Positions 17,564 to 26,273 of a DNA stretch of 64,000 nt are shown here, one piece after another. Source of the stretch: Blastococcus sp. TF02-09 (lineage in GTDB: Bacteria > Actinomycetota > Actinomycetes > Mycobacteriales > Geodermatophilaceae); NCBI RefSeq assembly GCF_003319105.1, contig NZ_QOHH01000003.1, positions 310,001 to 374,000 of the forward strand, given 5' to 3'. The first letter of the stretch is position 1, and each line of letters begins with the position of its first letter. The notes beneath the pieces were generated by a model that was not told where the DNA came from, searched no databases, and saw nothing but the letters and a program-made list of their open reading frames with translations. A program made the position numbers and the translations under genes.

Positions 17564-19495
17564 ATGTGTGGCCTGCTCGCCTACTTCTCCACCGACGCCG
17601 ACCGCGTCGACGACGGCACCGTGTCCGCGGTGCGGTCGGCCCAGCACTGCCTGCGCCACCGCGGTCCCGACGAGACCGAGCAGTGGTCCGACGACCGCGC
17701 CGTCTTCGGGTTCAACCGGCTGTCGTTCATCGACATCGAGCACAGCCACCAGCCGATGCCCTACGCCGACGGCCGCTACCGGATCGTCTTCAACGGTGAG
17801 ATCTACAACTACGTGGAGCTCCGCGCGGAGCTGACGGCCGCCGGGGCCACCTTCGCGACCGAGGGCGACACCGAGACGATCGTCGCGGGCTACCACCTGT
17901 GGGGCGAGGACGTCGTCCACCGGCTGCGCGGCATGTTCGCCTTCCTCATCTGGGACACCCAGGAGAAGACAGTCTTCGGCGCGCGGGACCCCTTCGGCAT
18001 CAAGCCGCTGTTCGTCACCCGCCTGGCCGACGGCGCCATCGCCTTCTCCTCGGAGAAGAAAGCGCTGCTCGAGCTGCTCGGCGGCAGCGACGCAGCCGGC
18101 GGGGTGGACGGCGCCTCGCTCCAGCACTACCTGACGCTGCAGTACGTGCCGGAGCCCGCGACCCTGCACCGCGGCATCCGGCGCATCGAGAGCGGCACCT
18201 CCTTCACCGTCGCCGGCGGCGAGCTGACGACGACGCGCTACTTCCACCCCACCTTCCCGGTCCGGCCCGTGGCCAAGGACGAGCAGCAGGCGCTGTACGA
18301 CCGGATCGCCGACGTGCTCGACGACTCCGTCCGGGTGCACATGCGTGCCGACGTGACGGTGGGCTCGTTCCTCTCTGGGGGCATCGACTCCACCGCGATC
18401 GCCGCGCTGGCCAAGCGGTACAACCCGAAGCTGCTCACCTTCACCACCGGGTTCGAGCGCCAGGGCTTCTCCGAGATCGACGTCGCGGCGGAGTCGGCGG
18501 CCGCGATCGGCGTGGAGCACATCACCAAGGTGGTGACGCCGCAGGAGTTCGCGGACGCGATCCCGCTGGTCGTCTGGTACCTGGACGACCCGGTCGCCGA
18601 CCCGGCGCTCGTGCCGCTGTACTTCATCGCTCGCGAGGCCCGCAAGCACGTGAAGGTCGTGCTCTCCGGCGAGGGCGCCGACGAGCTCTTCGGCGGCTAC
18701 AACATCTACCGCGAGCCGCTGTCGCTGGCCGCGTTCGACAAGCTGCCCACCGGCATCCGCCGGGCCCTCGGCGCGCTGTCCACCCGGCTCCCTGACGGGA
18801 TGCGGGGCAAGGATTTGCTGCGCCGCGGCTCCATCCCGCTCGAGCAGCGCTACTACGGCAACGCCCGCATCTTCCGGGACGACGAGCTGGGCTTCCTCGA
18901 GCGCCGGGACCCCGACCTGTCGCACGTCGCGGTCACCGCCGAGCTGTACGAGCGCACCCGCGCGGCCGGCTACGACGACGTCACCGCGATGCAGTACGTC
19001 GACCTGTTCACCTGGCTGCGCGGCGACATCCTGGTCAAGGCCGACAAGATGACGATGGCCAACTCGCTCGAGCTGCGAGTGCCGTTCCTCGACCCCGAGG
19101 TGTTCAGGGTCGCCTCCACGCTGCCGGTGGACCAGCGGGTGACCAAGGAGACGACGAAGTACGCCCTGCGGCGGGCGCTGGAGCAGATCGTGCCCGCCCA
19201 CGTGCTCAACCGGCGCAAGCTCGGGTTCCCCGTGCCCACCCGGCACTGGCTGGCCGAGGACCTGCACGACTGGGCCCGGTCGATCATCGAGGCCAGCGGC
19301 ACCGACGAGTGGCTGGACAGGTCCCAGGTGCTCGCGATGCTGGCGGCCCACCGGCAGAACCAGCGCAACGGCTCCGCGGTCGACTACTCGCGCAAGCTCT
19401 GGACGCTGCTGGTCTTCATGATCTGGCACGGCATCTTCGTCGAGGGACGGATCCGCCCGGAGATCCCGCAGACGGTCTACCCCGTCCGGCTGTGA
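17564..19495 (+). CDS. asnB: Asparagine synthase (glutamine-hydrolysing)
   Basis: A 643-residue class-B asparagine synthetase. Processing of Met exposes Cys2 (MCGLLAYFS), the glutaminase nucleophile; the class-II amidotransferase domain spans about residues 1-210. The synthetase domain has the PP-loop SGGIDSTAIA near residue 272 and KVVLSGEGADELFGGY. It converts Asp, Gln and ATP to Asn, and in mycolic-acid bacteria the orthologue (LtsA/AsnB) also affects envelope integrity by amidating a wall component. Whether that applies here is unknown. Downstream is a strong terminator whose stem starts at the last base of the stop codon. Confidence 0.94.
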   Translation: MCGLLAYFSTDADRVDDGTVSAVRSAQHCLRHRGPDETEQWSDDRAVFGFNRLSFIDIEHSHQPMPYADGRYRIVFNGEIYNYVELRAELTAAGATFATEGDTETIVAGYHLWGEDVVHRLRGMFAFLIWDTQEKTVFGARDPFGIKPLFVTRLADGAIAFSSEKKALLELLGGSDAAGGVDGASLQHYLTLQYVPEPATLHRGIRRIESGTSFTVAGGELTTTRYFHPTFPVRPVAKDEQQALYDRIADVLDDSVRVHMRADVTVGSFLSGGIDSTAIAALAKRYNPKLLTFTTGFERQGFSEIDVAAESAAAIGVEHITKVVTPQEFADAIPLVVWYLDDPVADPALVPLYFIAREARKHVKVVLSGEGADELFGGYNIYREPLSLAAFDKLPTGIRRALGALSTRLPDGMRGKDLLRRGSIPLEQRYYGNARIFRDDELGFLERRDPDLSHVAVTAELYERTRAAGYDDVTAMQYVDLFTWLRGDILVKADKMTMANSLELRVPFLDPEVFRVASTLPVDQRVTKETTKYALRRALEQIVPAHVLNRRKLGFPVPTRHWLAEDLHDWARSIIEASGTDEWLDRSQVLAMLAAHRQNQRNGSAVDYSRKLWTLLVFMIWHGIFVEGRIRPEIPQTVYPVRL

Positions 19496-19538
19496 CGACG
19501 AAGGCCCGGTCCCCTCGCGGAGACCGGGCCTTCGTCGT
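19495..19538 (+). terminator. Stem-loop terminator after asnB
   Basis: A perfect 17-bp stem (19495-19511 with 19522-19538) with a 10-nt loop begins at the last base of the asnB stop. It is followed by gttcgg rather than a T-tract. Confidence 0.8.
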
Positions 19539-19600
19539 GTTCGGCCCCGTTCAGAGGCTCACCACGAGCGTGCCAGCGGTGAGGAGAACGGGGTCCTTTG

Positions 19601-19972
19601 TCAGCTGAACGAGTCCCCGCAGGCGCAGGAGCTGCCGGCGTTGGGGTTGTCGATCGTGAAGCCCTGCTTCTCGATCGAGTCGACGAAGTCGATCGTCGCG
19701 CCGCCCAGGTAGGGGCCACTCATCCGGTCGACGATGACCTCGACGCCACCGAACTCGTAGGTCTGGTCGCCGTCGAGGAACCGCTCGTCGAAGAACAGCT
19801 GGTACCGGAGGCCCGAGCAGCCGCCGGGCTGGACGGCGATGCGCAGACGCAGGTCGTCGCGGCCCTCCTGGTCCAGCAGCGCCTTGACCTTGGCGGCCGC
19901 GGGGTCGCTGAGCAGCACGCCCGTGGATCCGGTCGTGCCACCGTCGAGAGTCGTGGTGTCCTGCACCGACAT
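19601..19972 (-). CDS. HesB/IscA-type iron-sulfur cluster carrier, ErpA-like
   Basis: A 123-residue A-type Fe-S carrier. The three conserved cysteines are in GGCSGLRYQ and SSCACGDSF (C-x-C near the C-terminus), with the family region TIDFVDSIEKQGFTIDNPNAGSSC. It receives clusters and delivers them to apo-enzymes. Candidate clients nearby are lipoyl synthase (LipA) and the Rieske protein QcrA, but that link is inference. The ATG at 19972 has GGAGGA 7 nt upstream. A TACAGT -10-like box (20052-20057) lies upstream on the same strand. Confidence 0.92.
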   Translation of the reverse strand: MSVQDTTTLDGGTTGSTGVLLSDPAAAKVKALLDQEGRDDLRLRIAVQPGGCSGLRYQLFFDERFLDGDQTYEFGGVEVIVDRMSGPYLGGATIDFVDSIEKQGFTIDNPNAGSSCACGDSFS

Positions 19973-20113
19973 GTCTGAGTCCTCCTGCATCCGAGGTGTC
20001 CGCTGCGCACCATCTGCGGCGGACCAACGCCGCCGTGGCGGAGCTTCTTCCACTGTACGGCGCCGATCCGCGATTCCGGACCCGTGCAGGGGGTCCACGT
20101 AGACTCCTGACCC

Positions 20114-20734
20114 GTGAAGCTCCGCCTGCCCGGCCGCCGGAACCCCGCCGACACGACCGCGCCCGCCGCCCCGGACGACCAGGGCGAGCTGACCGGTCAC
20201 GTCGCGCGGTCCGGGGGCAAGGGCCGGCCCACCCCCCGGCGCAGCGAGGCGCAGGGCCGCCGGCCGGGGCCGCCCCCGCCACCGCCCACCACCCGCCGCG
20301 AGGCCTACCGCCGTGTGCGCGAGCAGCAGGCCGCCCGCCGGGGGGACGCCCGGCAGGCGGCCGCCCGCGGTGACGACGCCTTCCTCCCCGCCCGCGACCG
20401 GGGGCCGGTCCGCCGGGCCGTGCGCGACCTCGTCGACAGCCGGCGCAACGTGGGCAGCTGGTTCCTGGCCGTCGCCGGCATCGCGCTGATCGGCACCTTC
20501 GTCCCGAGCGCCACGCTGCGGGGCTACGCGAGCTTCCTGCTGTTCGGCTTCTTCCTCCTGCTCATCGTCGACTCCGTCATCCTGAACCGGAAGATCAAGC
20601 GGATGCTGGCCCAGCGATTCCCCGCCGGCACCGAGAAGGTGCGCGGCTCCGCCTGGTACGGCATCAGCCGGGCGACGATGATCCGGCGTTGGCGCTTCCC
20701 CAAGCCCGAGGTCCCGCTCAGCACCCGCGGCTGA
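20114..20734 (+). CDS. DUF3043 domain membrane protein
   Basis: A 206-residue protein. The first about 110 residues are Arg/Pro-rich and disordered (PPPPPPTTRREAYRRVREQQ). Two adjacent membrane helices (SWFLAVAGIALIGTFVPSA, YASFLLFGFFLLLIVDSVIL) and a basic tail ending RWRFPKPEVPLSTRG follow. This is the DUF3043 architecture, restricted to actinobacteria; function unknown. The GTG start has TAGACT 8 nt upstream, divergent from the Fe-S carrier gene. Only 10 nt separate it from the next gene. Confidence 0.85.
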   Translation: MKLRLPGRRNPADTTAPAAPDDQGELTGHVARSGGKGRPTPRRSEAQGRRPGPPPPPPTTRREAYRRVREQQAARRGDARQAAARGDDAFLPARDRGPVRRAVRDLVDSRRNVGSWFLAVAGIALIGTFVPSATLRGYASFLLFGFFLLLIVDSVILNRKIKRMLAQRFPAGTEKVRGSAWYGISRATMIRRWRFPKPEVPLSTRG

Positions 20735-20744
20735 CGCCGCCGCC

Positions 20745-21572
20745 GTGCACGTCCGCCTCCTGGGCACCGGCGCGGCCGACGGCTGGCCCAACCCCTGGTG
20801 CGCGTGCGCGTCGTGCGCGGACGCCCGTGCCCGGGGTTCGTCGCGCCGGCAGACGTCGGTGCTGGTCGACAGCGCCGTCCTGCTCGAGCTCTCCCCCGCC
20901 CTGCCGCCCGACGGCGTCTCGCTCGCCGGCGTCCGCACGGTGCTGGTCACCCACGCGCACCCCGACCACTGCGCGCCGGCCGCGCTGCTGTGGCGGCACT
21001 GGGCGCTGCCCCACGAGCGGCTGACGATCGCGGGCCCCGCCGCCGTCCTCGAGGAGTGCCGGCCCTGGCTGGCACCGGGGTCCCCGGTCGACCTGGTCGA
21101 GGCGGTACCGGGCGCGACCCTGCGCTGCTCCGGGTACGAGGTGCGCGTCCTGCCGGCCGACCACGAGGTCCCGACCGTCCTCTACGACCTCACCGGTCCC
21201 GACGGCGGACGGCTGCTGTACGCCACCGACACCGGACCGCTGCCCGCGCCCGCCGTCGCAGCGGTCGCCGGGGCCGAGTTCGACGTCGTCCTGCTCGAGG
21301 AGACCTTCGGCGACCGGCTCGACCACGGCACCGGCCACCTCGACCTGGCCACCTTCCCCGCCCAGCTCGAGCGGCTGCGGGCGGTGGGCGCGGTCACCGC
21401 CGGCACCGACGTCGTCGCCGTGCACCTGGGGCACCACAACCCGCCGGAAGCGGTGCTCACCGCCCGGCTGGCCGCCGCCGGCGCCCGCCTGCTGCCCGAC
21501 GGCGCGGAACTGCGGACAGGGGCCTACCGTCGGCGTCCGTGGAATTCCGACGCCTCGGCCGCTCCGGCCTGA
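20745..21572 (+). CDS. MBL-fold metallo-hydrolase, PhnP-like
   Basis: A 275-residue metallo-beta-lactamase fold protein. The start MHVRLLGTGAADGWPNPWCACASC is like PhnP-type phosphodiesterases, including the Cys pair that binds a structural zinc there. The metal motif is HAHPDHCAP (HxHxDH), with later ligands in LPADHEVPT, LYATDTGP and VHLGHHN. It may act on a cyclic nucleotide or a cobinamide-related substrate, since similar genes sit near cobalamin genes in other actinobacteria; the substrate is unproven. Its last 34 nt overlap the next gene. Confidence 0.82.
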   Translation: MHVRLLGTGAADGWPNPWCACASCADARARGSSRRQTSVLVDSAVLLELSPALPPDGVSLAGVRTVLVTHAHPDHCAPAALLWRHWALPHERLTIAGPAAVLEECRPWLAPGSPVDLVEAVPGATLRCSGYEVRVLPADHEVPTVLYDLTGPDGGRLLYATDTGPLPAPAVAAVAGAEFDVVLLEETFGDRLDHGTGHLDLATFPAQLERLRAVGAVTAGTDVVAVHLGHHNPPEAVLTARLAAAGARLLPDGAELRTGAYRRRPWNSDASAAPA

Positions 21573-22528
21573 CCATCTCCGAGATCGCCTACGGCAACTG
21601 GCTGACACACGGCAGCCAGGTCGAGGAGGACGCCGCGCACGCCTGCGTGCGCGCCGCTCTCGACGAGGGCATCACGACCTTCGACACCGCCGACGTCTAC
21701 GCCGGCACCAAGGCCGAGGCCGTGCTCGGCCGGGCCCTGGCCGGCCAGCGGCGGGAGGGCCTGGAGATCTTCACGAAGGTCTACTGGCCCACCGGCCCCG
21801 GCCGCAACGACCGCGGCCTGTCCCGCAAGCACATCATGGAGAGCTGCACCGCCTCGCTGGAACGGCTGCAGACCGACTACGTCGACCTCTACCAGGCGCA
21901 CCGGTACGACTCCACGGTGCCGCTGGAGGAGACGATGACCGCCTTCGCCGACCTCGTCCGGCAGGGCAAGGTGCTCTACATCGGCGTCTCGGAGTGGAAC
22001 GCCCAGGAGATCGCCGCGGGCGCCGAGCTCGCCCGCGAGCTGGGCATCCAGCTGATCAGCAACCAGCCGCAGTACTCGATGCTCTGGCGGGTGATCGAGG
22101 ACGAGGTCGTGCCCACGTCCGAGAAGCACGGCCTGTCGCAGATCGTCTGGTCGCCGCTGGCGCAGGGCATCCTCACCGGCAAGTACCTGCCGGGCCAACA
22201 GCCGCCGGCGGACTCCCGGGGCGGCCACGCCGAGGCCGGCGGGTCGATGCAGCGGTTCCTCCGGAACGAGCAGCTGCTCACCCGCGTCCAGGGCCTGCAG
22301 CCGATCGCCGCCGACCTCGGCCTGTCGATGGCGCAGCTGGCCGTCGCGTGGGTGCTGCAGAACCCGAACGTCGCCGCCGCGATCATCGGCGCCAGCCGGC
22401 CCGAGCAGGTGCAGGACAACGTCAAGGCCGCCGGCGTGACGCTGGACGCCGACGTCCTGGCCCGCATCGACGAGGTCCTCGGCGACGTCGTCGAGCGCGA
22501 CCCGTCCAAGGTCCAGCGCGGCGCCTGA
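21539..22528 (+). CDS. Aldo/keto reductase
   Basis: A 329-residue AKR of the potassium-channel beta-subunit/YghZ-like subgroup. It has the AKR catalytic tetrad Asp and Tyr in TFDTADVYAG, Lys in IFTKVYWP and His in LYQAHRYD, and the NADPH-binding end IIGASRPEQVQDN. It reduces aldehydes or ketones with NADPH; substrate unknown. The GTG at 21539 is chosen because TACCGT lies 8 nt before it and the family begins with this sequence (EFRRLGRSGLTISEIAYGNWL). It therefore starts inside the preceding gene. Confidence 0.88.
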   Translation: MEFRRLGRSGLTISEIAYGNWLTHGSQVEEDAAHACVRAALDEGITTFDTADVYAGTKAEAVLGRALAGQRREGLEIFTKVYWPTGPGRNDRGLSRKHIMESCTASLERLQTDYVDLYQAHRYDSTVPLEETMTAFADLVRQGKVLYIGVSEWNAQEIAAGAELARELGIQLISNQPQYSMLWRVIEDEVVPTSEKHGLSQIVWSPLAQGILTGKYLPGQQPPADSRGGHAEAGGSMQRFLRNEQLLTRVQGLQPIAADLGLSMAQLAVAWVLQNPNVAAAIIGASRPEQVQDNVKAAGVTLDADVLARIDEVLGDVVERDPSKVQRGA

Positions 22529-22546
22529 ACGGGCGGGCCTGGCGGC

Positions 22547-22759
22547 CTACGGGGCCGCCAGGCCCATCGGGCCGTAGACCGTGCGGTCGTCCTCGAGCAG
22601 GGTGACGGTGGCGACGCCGCGGGTGAGCAGCTCCCGCCAGTTCTCCCCCAGCCAGGACTCGGCATCTCCCTGGTTGTCCGAGGGCGGGATCTCCACCCCG
22701 ACGGACGACGGTTCGACGGTCGCCCCGGAGGCGTCGGCCAGGCGCCAGTGCCAGCTCAT
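22547..22759 (-). CDS. Small conserved actinobacterial protein
   Basis: A 70-residue acidic protein (MSWHWRLADASGATVEP at the start, DNQGDAESWLGENWRELLTRGVATVTLLE in the middle). I recognise it as a widespread actinobacterial hypothetical without an assigned function. It has no signal or membrane segment. The ATG has TAACCT 6 nt upstream, so it is probably leaderless. It converges on the aldo/keto reductase gene, 18 nt away. Confidence 0.7.
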   Translation of the reverse strand: MSWHWRLADASGATVEPSSVGVEIPPSDNQGDAESWLGENWRELLTRGVATVTLLEDDRTVYGPMGLAAP

Positions 22760-22862
22760 GTACGCAGGTTAATGCCCGGTGCCGGAACGTGATCATCATC
22801 CGGGTTACCTCCGTCGTCGGCCGGGCATGGCACTGCACCGACACGTCGCACCCGGAGGACCG

Positions 22863-23309
22863 ATGACCGCACCGCACACCCCGAACGCCGTCGGCGCGAG
22901 CCGCGCCGACCAGCCGCCGGAGCCCGAGAACGCCTCGACCGGGCAGCTGATCGGGCAGCTCACCGAGCAGATCAGCCGGCTGGTCCGCGACGAGGCCCGC
23001 CTGGCGCAGGCCGAGGTGACGCAGAAGGCCAAGCGGCTCGGCGTCGGTGCCGGGTTGTTCGGCGGCGCCGGCCTGTTCGCCTTCCTCGGGCTGGCCGTCC
23101 TGGTCGCCACCGCGGTCCTGGCGCTGGACCTCGTGCTGCCGGCGTGGCTGGCGGCGCTGATCGTCGCCGTGGTCCTCTTCGTGATCGCGGGCGTGCTGGC
23201 CCTGATCGGCAAGAAGGACGTCTCCCAGGGCTCCCCGCCGGTGCCCACCGACACCATCTCCAGCGTCAAGGCCGACATCGCGACCGTGAAGGAGAGTGCG
23301 CGCCGATGA
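22863..23309 (+). CDS. Phage holin superfamily III-like membrane protein
   Basis: A 148-residue protein with a basic amphipathic region (QLTEQISRLVRDEARLAQAEVTQKAKRLG) and two long helices (GLFGGAGLFAFLGLAVLVATAVLAL and WLAALIVAVVLFVIAGVLALIGKK). This is the 'phage holin family'/DUF1469 type common on actinobacterial chromosomes and not a sign of prophage. The start follows GGAGGACCG. It begins a tightly coupled four-gene set with DUF3618, DUF4235 and YihY proteins that looks like an envelope stress or membrane-shaping unit. Confidence 0.85.
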   Translation: MTAPHTPNAVGASRADQPPEPENASTGQLIGQLTEQISRLVRDEARLAQAEVTQKAKRLGVGAGLFGGAGLFAFLGLAVLVATAVLALDLVLPAWLAALIVAVVLFVIAGVLALIGKKDVSQGSPPVPTDTISSVKADIATVKESARR

Positions 23310-23626
23310 GCACCCCGAGCCACAGCGGCCCCGGGGAGACGACGGCAGCGGCCGCCGGCACCCCCGACCCCACCGACCCCGACGCGATCAAGGCCGACAT
23401 CGAGGCCACCCGGGCGCAGCTGGGGCGGACGGTGGACGAGCTGAGCAACCGGCTGGATGTGCCGGCCCGCGCCCGGGAGCGCGCGGCCCGGACCAAGGAC
23501 ACGGCCGTCGAGACCTACCGGGAGAGCCCCCCGGCGGTCATCGGCGCAGGGCTGGCCCTCGCCGGGCTGGTCGTCGGACTGATCGTGCTGCGCCGTCGGC
23601 GCGCCACCGCGAGGAGGAAGCGTTGA
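23306..23626 (+). CDS. DUF3618 family membrane-associated protein
   Basis: A 106-residue protein. The DUF3618 signature is DPDAIKADIEATRAQLGRTVDELSNRLDVPARARE, followed by one membrane helix (AVIGAGLALAGLVVGLIVL) and a basic end RRRRATARRKR. Function unknown; the family is almost always next to a holin-like and a DUF4235 gene, as here. ATGA overlap with the preceding gene and TTGA overlap with the next. Confidence 0.85.
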   Translation: MSTPSHSGPGETTAAAAGTPDPTDPDAIKADIEATRAQLGRTVDELSNRLDVPARARERAARTKDTAVETYRESPPAVIGAGLALAGLVVGLIVLRRRRATARRKR

Positions 23627-23925
23627 GCAAGCGGAACAAGGGCGAGGCCAAGAAGAACACCGGCGCCAAGCTCGCCTACCGGCCCATCGGCCTCGTCAGC
23701 GGACTGGTGGCCGGTTCGCTGAGCGGCATTGTGTTCAAGCAGGTCTGGAAGCTCGTCGCCAAGGAGGAGGAGGCCCCCTCCGCCCTGCAGAGCGAGTACC
23801 GAATGCGGGAGGTCGTCCTGGCCGCCGCCATCCAGGGCGCCATCTTCGCCGCGACCAAGGCAGCGGTGGACCGCGCCGGGGCCCGCGGGTTCAAGCAGGT
23901 CACCGGCGCCTGGCCCGGCGACTGA
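23623..23925 (+). CDS. DUF4235 family membrane protein
   Basis: A 100-residue protein with two short membrane helices (PIGLVSGLVAGSLSGIVFKQVW and VVLAAAIQGAIFAATKAAVDRAG) and the family pattern ending GARGFKQVTGAWPGD. The start is a TTG inside TTGA overlapping the previous stop; GAGGAAG precedes it. No ATG or GTG gives a sensible N-terminus. Confidence 0.85.
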   Translation: MSKRNKGEAKKNTGAKLAYRPIGLVSGLVAGSLSGIVFKQVWKLVAKEEEAPSALQSEYRMREVVLAAAIQGAIFAATKAAVDRAGARGFKQVTGAWPGD

Positions 23926-23967
23926 ACAAGGCCGTCGTCCATCCCGGAGAGCAGAGAAGGAGCCCTC

Positions 23968-25107
23968 ATGACCGGCACGCGATCGCGCGAGAGCGCCGTC
24001 GACCGCATCCGCGAGCGGGTCGAGGAGAAGGCGGCGCGGCGGGCGGCGGCCCGGGAAGCGGCGACCCGCCCGCCCTCGGGCGACGCCGACCGCCGGCCCG
24101 CCGGTGCACCCGCGCTCGAGCAGCTGCCCGGCGTCACGGCGCACAGCCCCACCCAGATCCCGTGGGCGGGGTGGAAGCAGATCCTCAAGCGCGCGTGGGC
24201 CGAGAACAAGGCCGACAACATGCCGATCATCGCCGGCGGCGTGGCGTTCTTCGGGTTCCTGTCGATCTTCCCGGCGCTGATCGCGCTCATCTCGATCTAC
24301 GGCCTGGTCGCGTCCCCGGAGACGGTCGCCCGGCAGGTCGAGGAGCTCTCCGCCCAGCTGCCCGACGACGCCGCCAGCCTGATCGGCGAGCAGCTGACCG
24401 AGATCGTCCGGAACAGCAGCAGCGCGCTGAGCATCAGCCTGGTGGTGTCGATCCTCGCCGCGCTGTGGAGCGCCTCCGGCGGCGTGGGCAACGTGGTGAC
24501 CGCGGTGAACATCGCCTACGACGAGGTCGAGGCGCGCGGCTTCGTCAAGCTCAGGCTGCTCTCGCTCGGCCTGACGCTGGGCGCGATCGCCTTCGTCATG
24601 ATCACGTTCGGCCTGGTCGCGGTGGTCCCCTCGGTGATCGAGGCGCTGCCGCTCGGCGTGGTCGGCACGGTGCTCGCGCAGATCGCCCGCTGGGGCCTGC
24701 TGCTGGTGGTGTTCGCCGGCTCGCTGGCGGTTCTCTACCGGGTGGCCCCCGACCGCGACGCGCCCAAGATGCGCTGGGTCAGCCTCGGCTCGCTGGTGGT
24801 CACCCTGGTGTGGGCCGCGGTCAGTGTCGGCTTCAGCCTCTACGTCAACAACTTCGGGTCCTACGACAAGACCTACGGCGCCATCGCCGGTGTGATCGTG
24901 CTGATGCTGTGGCTGTACCTGACCTGCTACCTGGTGCTGCTGGGTGCGGAGATCAACGCCGAGACCGAGCACCAGACCGCCGTCGACACCACCGAGGGCG
25001 ACCCGGCACCGATGGGGAGCCGCGGCGCCCTGGTCGCGGACACCCTGCCCGTCAAGCCCGAGCCGGAGAAGGGCGACGGCAACCCCACCGCCAGGAACGC
25101 GTCCTGA
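23968..25107 (+). CDS. YihY/BrkB family inner-membrane protein
   Basis: A 379-residue protein. A charged N-terminus (about 70 residues) precedes six predicted helices, with the family landmarks NMPIIAGGVAFFGFLSIFPALIALISIYGL, ALWSASGGVGNVVTAVNIAY and NNFGSYDKTYGAIAGVIVLMLWLYLTCYLVLLGAEINAE. The C-terminal tail is hydrophilic. YihY proteins are conserved multi-pass proteins once called RNase BN; that activity was later assigned to another gene, and the true function is unknown. An RBS (AGAAGGAG) precedes the ATG. Last gene of the holin/DUF3618/DUF4235 cluster. Confidence 0.88.
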   Translation: MTGTRSRESAVDRIRERVEEKAARRAAAREAATRPPSGDADRRPAGAPALEQLPGVTAHSPTQIPWAGWKQILKRAWAENKADNMPIIAGGVAFFGFLSIFPALIALISIYGLVASPETVARQVEELSAQLPDDAASLIGEQLTEIVRNSSSALSISLVVSILAALWSASGGVGNVVTAVNIAYDEVEARGFVKLRLLSLGLTLGAIAFVMITFGLVAVVPSVIEALPLGVVGTVLAQIARWGLLLVVFAGSLAVLYRVAPDRDAPKMRWVSLGSLVVTLVWAAVSVGFSLYVNNFGSYDKTYGAIAGVIVLMLWLYLTCYLVLLGAEINAETEHQTAVDTTEGDPAPMGSRGALVADTLPVKPEPEKGDGNPTARNAS

Positions 25108-25119
25108 GCCAGGAGGTCG

Positions 25120-26238
25120 TCAGCGGACGTGCGAGGGCACGAACGGCGGCTTGACCACCACGACGGCCTGCGGGCGGCCGCGGACGTCGACGGCGAGCTC
25201 GGTGCCCTCGGCCACTCCGGCGGAGGAGTCGATCAGCGCCAGGCCGATGCCGGTCTTCAGGGTGGGCGAGAAGGTGCCGCTGGTGGTCTCGCCCACCCGC
25301 TCGCCGGCGGCGTCCAGCACCGCCATGCCCGTACGCGGGATGCCGCGCCCGGTGGCCCGCAGGCCCCACAGCAGCCGCCGCGGACCGGCCTCGCGCTCGG
25401 CCAGCAGGGCCTCGCGGCCCCAGAACGCCGGTTTCTTCCAGCCGACCGCCCAGCCGGCGCGCGCCTGCACCGGCGTGATGTCGTGCGACAGCTCGTGGCC
25501 GTGCAACGGGTAGCCCATCTCGGTGCGCAACGTGTCCCGCGCCCCTAGCCCGCAGGGCCGGATGCCCAGGTCCTGGCCCGCCTCCAGCAGGGCGTCCCAG
25601 AGCTCGCCGGCCCGGTCGGCGCCGACCAGCAGCTCGTAGCCGTGCTCCCCGGTGTAGCCGGTGCGGCAGACGGTGACCTCCGCGCCGCCGGCCCCGGACC
25701 CGGTCACGAAGGACATGTAGGACAGCTCGCCCGGCAGGCCGAGCAGCTCGAGCACCTGCAGGGCGCGGGGCCCCTGGACGGCGAGGACGGCGACCTGGGT
25801 GTGCCGGTCCTCCACCACGACGCCCGCGGGCGCCTCGTCGGCCAGCCGGCCCAGGACGTCGGCGGCGTTGGCGGCGTTGGGCACCAGCAGGACGTCGTCG
25901 GGCCCGTGCAGGTAGACGATCAGGTCGTCGACCACTCCCCCTGCCTTCGGGTCGCCGTCGGGCAGGCAGCACAGCGTGTACTGCGCCTGGCCGGGGCCGA
26001 TGCGGCCGAGGTCGTTGGTCAGGCAGGAGTCGACGAACGCGGCCGCACCCGGGCCGCGCACGGTGCCGGTACCGAGGTGCGAGACGTCGAAGAGCCCGAC
26101 GCCCTCCCGGACGGCGGCGTGCTCGGCGAGCACTCCTCCGCCGGCGTACTCGATCGGCATGGACCAGCCCCCGAAGTCGGCGAGCTTGGCACCGGCGGCG
26201 ACGTGCCGGTCGTGGAGGGGCGAGGTCAGCGGGCTCAC
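25120..26238 (-). CDS. gcvT: Aminomethyltransferase (glycine cleavage T protein)
   Basis: A 372-residue GcvT that transfers the aminomethyl group from lipoylated H protein to tetrahydrofolate. Typical parts are [45 protein letters not shown] and [15 protein letters not shown]. The other glycine-cleavage genes are not in the window, but lipoate synthesis genes are. I place the start at GTG 26238 rather than GTG 26247, because TAGCGT lies 7 nt upstream of 26238 and overlaps the other candidate, matching the leaderless pattern found at many genes here. Confidence 0.92.
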   Translation of the reverse strand: MSPLTSPLHDRHVAAGAKLADFGGWSMPIEYAGGGVLAEHAAVREGVGLFDVSHLGTGTVRGPGAAAFVDSCLTNDLGRIGPGQAQYTLCCLPDGDPKAGGVVDDLIVYLHGPDDVLLVPNAANAADVLGRLADEAPAGVVVEDRHTQVAVLAVQGPRALQVLELLGLPGELSYMSFVTGSGAGGAEVTVCRTGYTGEHGYELLVGADRAGELWDALLEAGQDLGIRPCGLGARDTLRTEMGYPLHGHELSHDITPVQARAGWAVGWKKPAFWGREALLAEREAGPRRLLWGLRATGRGIPRTGMAVLDAAGERVGETTSGTFSPTLKTGIGLALIDSSAGVAEGTELAVDVRGRPQAVVVVKPPFVPSHVR

Positions 26239-26245
26239 GAGAGGC

Positions 26246-26267
26246 ACGCTATCGGGAGCCCTAGGCT
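26246..26267. promoter_or_regulatory. Back-to-back leaderless promoters of gcvT and the aminopeptidase gene
   Basis: Minus strand: TAGCGT (26251-26246) sits 7 nt before the gcvT GTG. Plus strand: TAGGCT (26262-26267) sits 6 nt before the aminopeptidase GTG. Only 35 nt separate the two start codons, so the -35 region of each promoter lies inside the coding sequence of the other gene. Mutual interference or coregulation is expected. Confidence 0.55.
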
Positions 26268-26273
26268 GGGGCC

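Noticed and set aside
19973-20951. Long upstream extension of the Fe-S carrier frame
   Set aside because: The extension crosses the divergent promoter and the DUF3043 gene. The ATG at 19972 has a good ribosome site and gives normal family length.
22863-23309. Prophage, because of a holin-like protein
   Set aside because: No integrase, portal, capsid or lysin genes are nearby. The holin/DUF3618/DUF4235/YihY set is a common chromosomal cluster in actinobacteria.
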